This document shows, in pieces, positions 5,787-7,786 of a stretch of DNA of 7,786 nucleotides (within the stretch, counting starts at the first letter, position 1; each line of letters starts with the position of its first letter). The notes under the pieces are model-generated. The model made no database searches, was not told where the DNA came from, and saw only the letters and a list, made by a program, of their open reading frames with translations. Made by a program: the position numbers and the translations under genes. The DNA is from an uncultured Variovorax sp. (GTDB taxonomy: Bacteria > Pseudomonadota > Gammaproteobacteria > Burkholderiales > Burkholderiaceae_C), in contig CAIQMJ010000277.1 in assembly GCA_903872875.1 (NCBI GenBank), positions 1 through 7,786 on the forward strand. The letters are read 5' to 3'.

Positions 5787-7058
5787 TCAGAAGCGCGTCA
5801 CAGGCGGATCGATGTCACGCTTCTCGACCGCGTACTTGCCCAGCTCCCACTTCGCGATCGCATTGCGATGGACCTCGTCCGGGCCGTCCGCAAACCGCAG
5901 TGTGCGGGCGCCAGCATAGGCGTAGGCCAGCGGGAAGTCGTCGCACAGGCCGCCACCGCCGTGCACCTGCATCGCCCAGTCGATCACCTGGCAGGCCATG
6001 CTGGGCGCGACCACCTTGATCATCGCGATCTCGTTCTTGGCGACCTTGTTGCCCGCAACGTCCATCAGCCAGGCCGCCTTCAGCGTCAGAAGGCGTGCCA
6101 TGTCGATCTTGCAGCGCGCTTCGGCGATACGTTCCTGCGTGACGGTCTGCGATGCCACGGTCTTGCCGAATGCCACGCGCGACGAGGCACGTCGGCACAT
6201 CAGTTCGAGAGCGCGCTCAGCAAGGCCGATCAGGCGCATGCAGTGATGGATGCGTCCGGGGCCGAGGCGGCCTTGCGCGATTTCGAATCCACGTCCCTGG
6301 CCGAGCAGGATGTTGTCGACCGGCACACGCACGTTGTCGAACACCATCTCGACGTGGCCATGTGGCGCGTCGTCGTAACCCATCACGTTCAGAGGACGCA
6401 GAACGTTGATGCCCGGCGTACCGGCCGGCACGATCACCATGCTCTGCTGCGAATGCTTCGGCGCATCCGGGTCGGTCTTGCCCATGGTGATGAACACCGC
6501 ACAGCGCGGATCGGCGGCGCCGGAAATCCACCATTTGCGACCATTGATCACATACTCGTCGCCATGGCGCTCGATGCGCGTGGCGACGTTGGTCGCGTCG
6601 CTGGAGGCCACGTCGGGCTCGGTCATCGCGAAGGCCGAGCGGATCTCGCCCTCGAGCAGCGGCTTGAGCCAGCGTGCCTTGATCGCCTCCGAGCCGTAGC
6701 GTGCAATCGTCTCCATGTTGCCAGTGTCGGGCGCCGAGCAGTTGAAGGCCTCGCTCGCCCATGGCACGCGGCCCATGATTTCGGCCAGCGGCGCGTATTC
6801 CTGGTTGGTCAGGCCTCCGCCTTCATAGCCCGAAGCCTCCGCGCTGTCGACCGGCAGGAACAGGTTCCACAGTCCCTGCGCCCTGGCCTTGACCTTGAGC
6901 TTCTCGACGGTGTTCAGCGCGCTCCAGCGTTTGCCGGCGGCCGTGTTGGCGGCCAGTTCCGCGGCGTATTCGGACTCCGCCGGATAGATGTGGTCATCCA
7001 TGAAGGCGCTGACACGCCTTTGCAGGTCCTTGGTCTTTGCCGAGTATTCGAAGTCCAT
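5787..7058 (-). CDS. Acyl-CoA dehydrogenase, ACAD10/11-like
   Basis: This 423-residue flavoprotein has the full acyl-CoA dehydrogenase fold: an N-terminal helical domain (about 1-140), a beta domain with the FAD/substrate motifs FAMTEPDVASSDATN (143-157) and WWISGA (176-181), and a C-terminal helical domain with ASSRVAFGKTVASQ (291-304), QVHGGGGLCDDFPLA (364-378) and FADGPDEVHR (389-398). The DGPDEVH motif is the one I associate with the ACAD10/ACAD11 group; there Asp391 stands where short- and medium-chain dehydrogenases carry the catalytic Glu (EGT motif). The start ATG has AGGAGA four bases upstream. The gene lies 42 bp downstream of an APH-fold kinase gene, the partner fused to this domain in mammalian ACAD10/11. 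Either ordinary alpha,beta-dehydrogenation or removal of a kinase-installed 4-phosphate from acyl-CoA is possible; the second is inference from the neighbour. No signal peptide; cytoplasmic. Confidence 0.9.
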   Translation of the reverse strand: MDFEYSAKTKDLQRRVSAFMDDHIYPAESEYAAELAANTAAGKRWSALNTVEKLKVKARAQGLWNLFLPVDSAEASGYEGGGLTNQEYAPLAEIMGRVPWASEAFNCSAPDTGNMETIARYGSEAIKARWLKPLLEGEIRSAFAMTEPDVASSDATNVATRIERHGDEYVINGRKWWISGAADPRCAVFITMGKTDPDAPKHSQQSMVIVPAGTPGINVLRPLNVMGYDDAPHGHVEMVFDNVRVPVDNILLGQGRGFEIAQGRLGPGRIHHCMRLIGLAERALELMCRRASSRVAFGKTVASQTVTQERIAEARCKIDMARLLTLKAAWLMDVAGNKVAKNEIAMIKVVAPSMACQVIDWAMQVHGGGGLCDDFPLAYAYAGARTLRFADGPDEVHRNAIAKWELGKYAVEKRDIDPPVTRF

Positions 7059-7062
7059 GATG

Positions 7063-7068
7063 TCTCCT
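7063..7068 (-). promoter_or_regulatory. Ribosome binding site of the acyl-CoA dehydrogenase gene
   Basis: AGGAGA on the minus strand lies four bases before the ATG at 7058. It is a strong site within the 42-bp spacer after the kinase stop; no promoter or terminator is visible in that spacer, which fits a two-gene operon. Confidence 0.75.
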
Positions 7069-7100
7069 GAGGTGGATGGTTCGTTGCCGGACGCGGATGC

Positions 7101-7786
7101 CTAGGCGCGCTGGGCGAACTGCCAGGCCATTTCGGCCATCGGTCGTGCGCCACGGCCCGAGATGACGGCCTGCTCGCTGGAGGCCGTACCCGCTTCGACA
7201 CGCTTGGCGATGCCTTGCAGGATCGCGGCGATGCGAAAGAGGTTGTAGGCCATGTAGAAATTCCAGTCCGGCGCCAGCGCCTCCGGCGTCGTGAGGCCGG
7301 TTCGTTCGCAATAAAGCCGGATGTAGTCGTTCTCGCTGGGAATTCCCAGGCTCTCCACGTCAAGTCCGCCCAGGCCACGAAACTGCCCCGGCGAGATGTG
7401 CCACGACATGCAGTGGTAGCTGAAATCCGCCAACGGATGGCCGAGCGTCGACAACTCCCAGTCCAGCACAGCGATCACCCGCGGCTCGGTGGGATGGAAC
7501 ATGAGATTGTCGAGCCGGTAGTCGCCGTGCACGATGGAGGTCAGCTTCTCATCCCGCGCACTGGCCGGTATGTGCGCCGGCAGCCATTCCATGAGTCGAT
7601 CCATCTCGGGAATCGACTGGGTGACGGACGCGACATATTGCTTGCTCCAGCGACCGATCTGCCGCTCGAAATAATTGCCCGGCTTGCCAAAGTCAGCCAG
7701 TCCGCGCTCGGCGAACTTGACGCTGTGGAGCGCGGCGATCACGCGGTTCATCTCGTCGTAGATCGCGGCGCGCTCCGCGTTGTCCA
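7101..7786 (-). CDS. APH-fold phosphotransferase (ACAD10/11 N-domain-like kinase), 5' end missing
   Basis: About 227 C-terminal residues are present. The reading frame is open to the window edge (DNAERAAIYDEMNRVIAALHS), so the first in-window Met (7749-7751) is internal, and roughly the N-terminal third, including the nucleotide-binding lobe, is missing. The catalytic loop HGDYRLDN (7506-7529) carries the aminoglycoside-phosphotransferase-type Asp and Asn, and VLDWELSTLGHPLADFSY carries the metal-binding Asp in DWE (7455-7463). The sequence resembles the kinase domain at the N-terminus of ACAD10/ACAD11 rather than antibiotic kinases. It lies 42 bp upstream of an ACAD10/11-like dehydrogenase in the same direction, so the pair looks like a split version of that fusion. 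The likely substrate is a hydroxyacyl-CoA, by analogy with LvaA acting on 4-hydroxyvaleryl-CoA. It should not be annotated as antibiotic resistance. Family call strong; substrate inferred. Confidence 0.88.
   Translation of the reverse strand, partial: DNAERAAIYDEMNRVIAALHSVKFAERGLADFGKPGNYFERQIGRWSKQYVASVTQSIPEMDRLMEWLPAHIPASARDEKLTSIVHGDYRLDNLMFHPTEPRVIAVLDWELSTLGHPLADFSYHCMSWHISPGQFRGLGGLDVESLGIPSENDYIRLYCERTGLTTPEALAPDWNFYMAYNLFRIAAILQGIAKRVEAGTASSEQAVISGRGARPMAEMAWQFAQRA

Noticed and set aside
5868..7070. A 400-codon open frame on the plus strand antisense to the acyl-CoA dehydrogenase gene
   Set aside because: The His/Arg-rich translation has no domain; the minus strand has a complete, motif-bearing acyl-CoA dehydrogenase with a ribosome binding site and terminator.
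7101..7786. Aminoglycoside resistance kinase
   Set aside because: It shares the APH fold and catalytic loop, but the sequence pattern and the adjacent ACAD10/11-like dehydrogenase fit the ACAD10/11 kinase group, not antibiotic kinases.
1..7786. CRISPR arrays, insertion sequences, tRNA genes, prophage or toxin-antitoxin genes
   Set aside because: No direct repeat series, transposase motifs, cloverleaf-like sequences or unexplained small gene pairs were seen on either strand by eye; nearly all of the window is covered by recognised genes.

Overview
The window is a GC-rich (roughly 60% or more), gene-dense stretch of a bacterial chromosome. Protein sequences and gene order point to a betaproteobacterium of the order Burkholderiales. 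The RlmE N-terminus and insert resemble Alcaligenaceae (Bordetella/Achromobacter relatives) as I recall them, but no search was run, so the family-level placement is an inference.

Left part (1-5717): the conserved proteobacterial housekeeping cluster. A 5' fragment of yhbY (minus strand, ribosome-associated RNA-binding protein) diverges from rlmE (23S rRNA 2'-O-methyltransferase) across only 19 bp. A 179-bp leader with dyads and promoter-like boxes leads into ftsH (membrane AAA+ zinc protease, TTG start). A strong intrinsic terminator closes ftsH and lies directly before the ribosome binding site of folP (dihydropteroate synthase). folP overlaps glmM (phosphoglucosamine mutase) by ATGA, and glmM is followed within 2 bp by an unassigned GNAT acetyltransferase. 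The common thread is ribosome assembly, membrane protein quality control, folate synthesis and the cell wall precursor UDP-GlcNAc.

Right part (5718-7786): a convergent minus-strand catabolic unit. A hairpin with a minus-strand U-tract (5721-5753) terminates an ACAD10/11-type acyl-CoA dehydrogenase gene. Upstream of it, 42 bp away, is an APH-fold kinase gene whose 5' end runs off the window. These two proteins correspond to the two halves of the mammalian fusion proteins ACAD10/ACAD11, and to the kinase plus dehydrogenase pairing of the bacterial levulinate (Lva) pathway. A role in 4-hydroxyacyl-CoA (hydroxy-fatty-acid or lactone-derived) breakdown is a reasonable inference.

No mobile element, CRISPR array, tRNA or rRNA was seen, and no gene-free stretch exceeds 180 bp. 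Most of the window is ordinary core genome. The kinase/dehydrogenase pair and several compact regulatory arrangements are the parts worth a second look.
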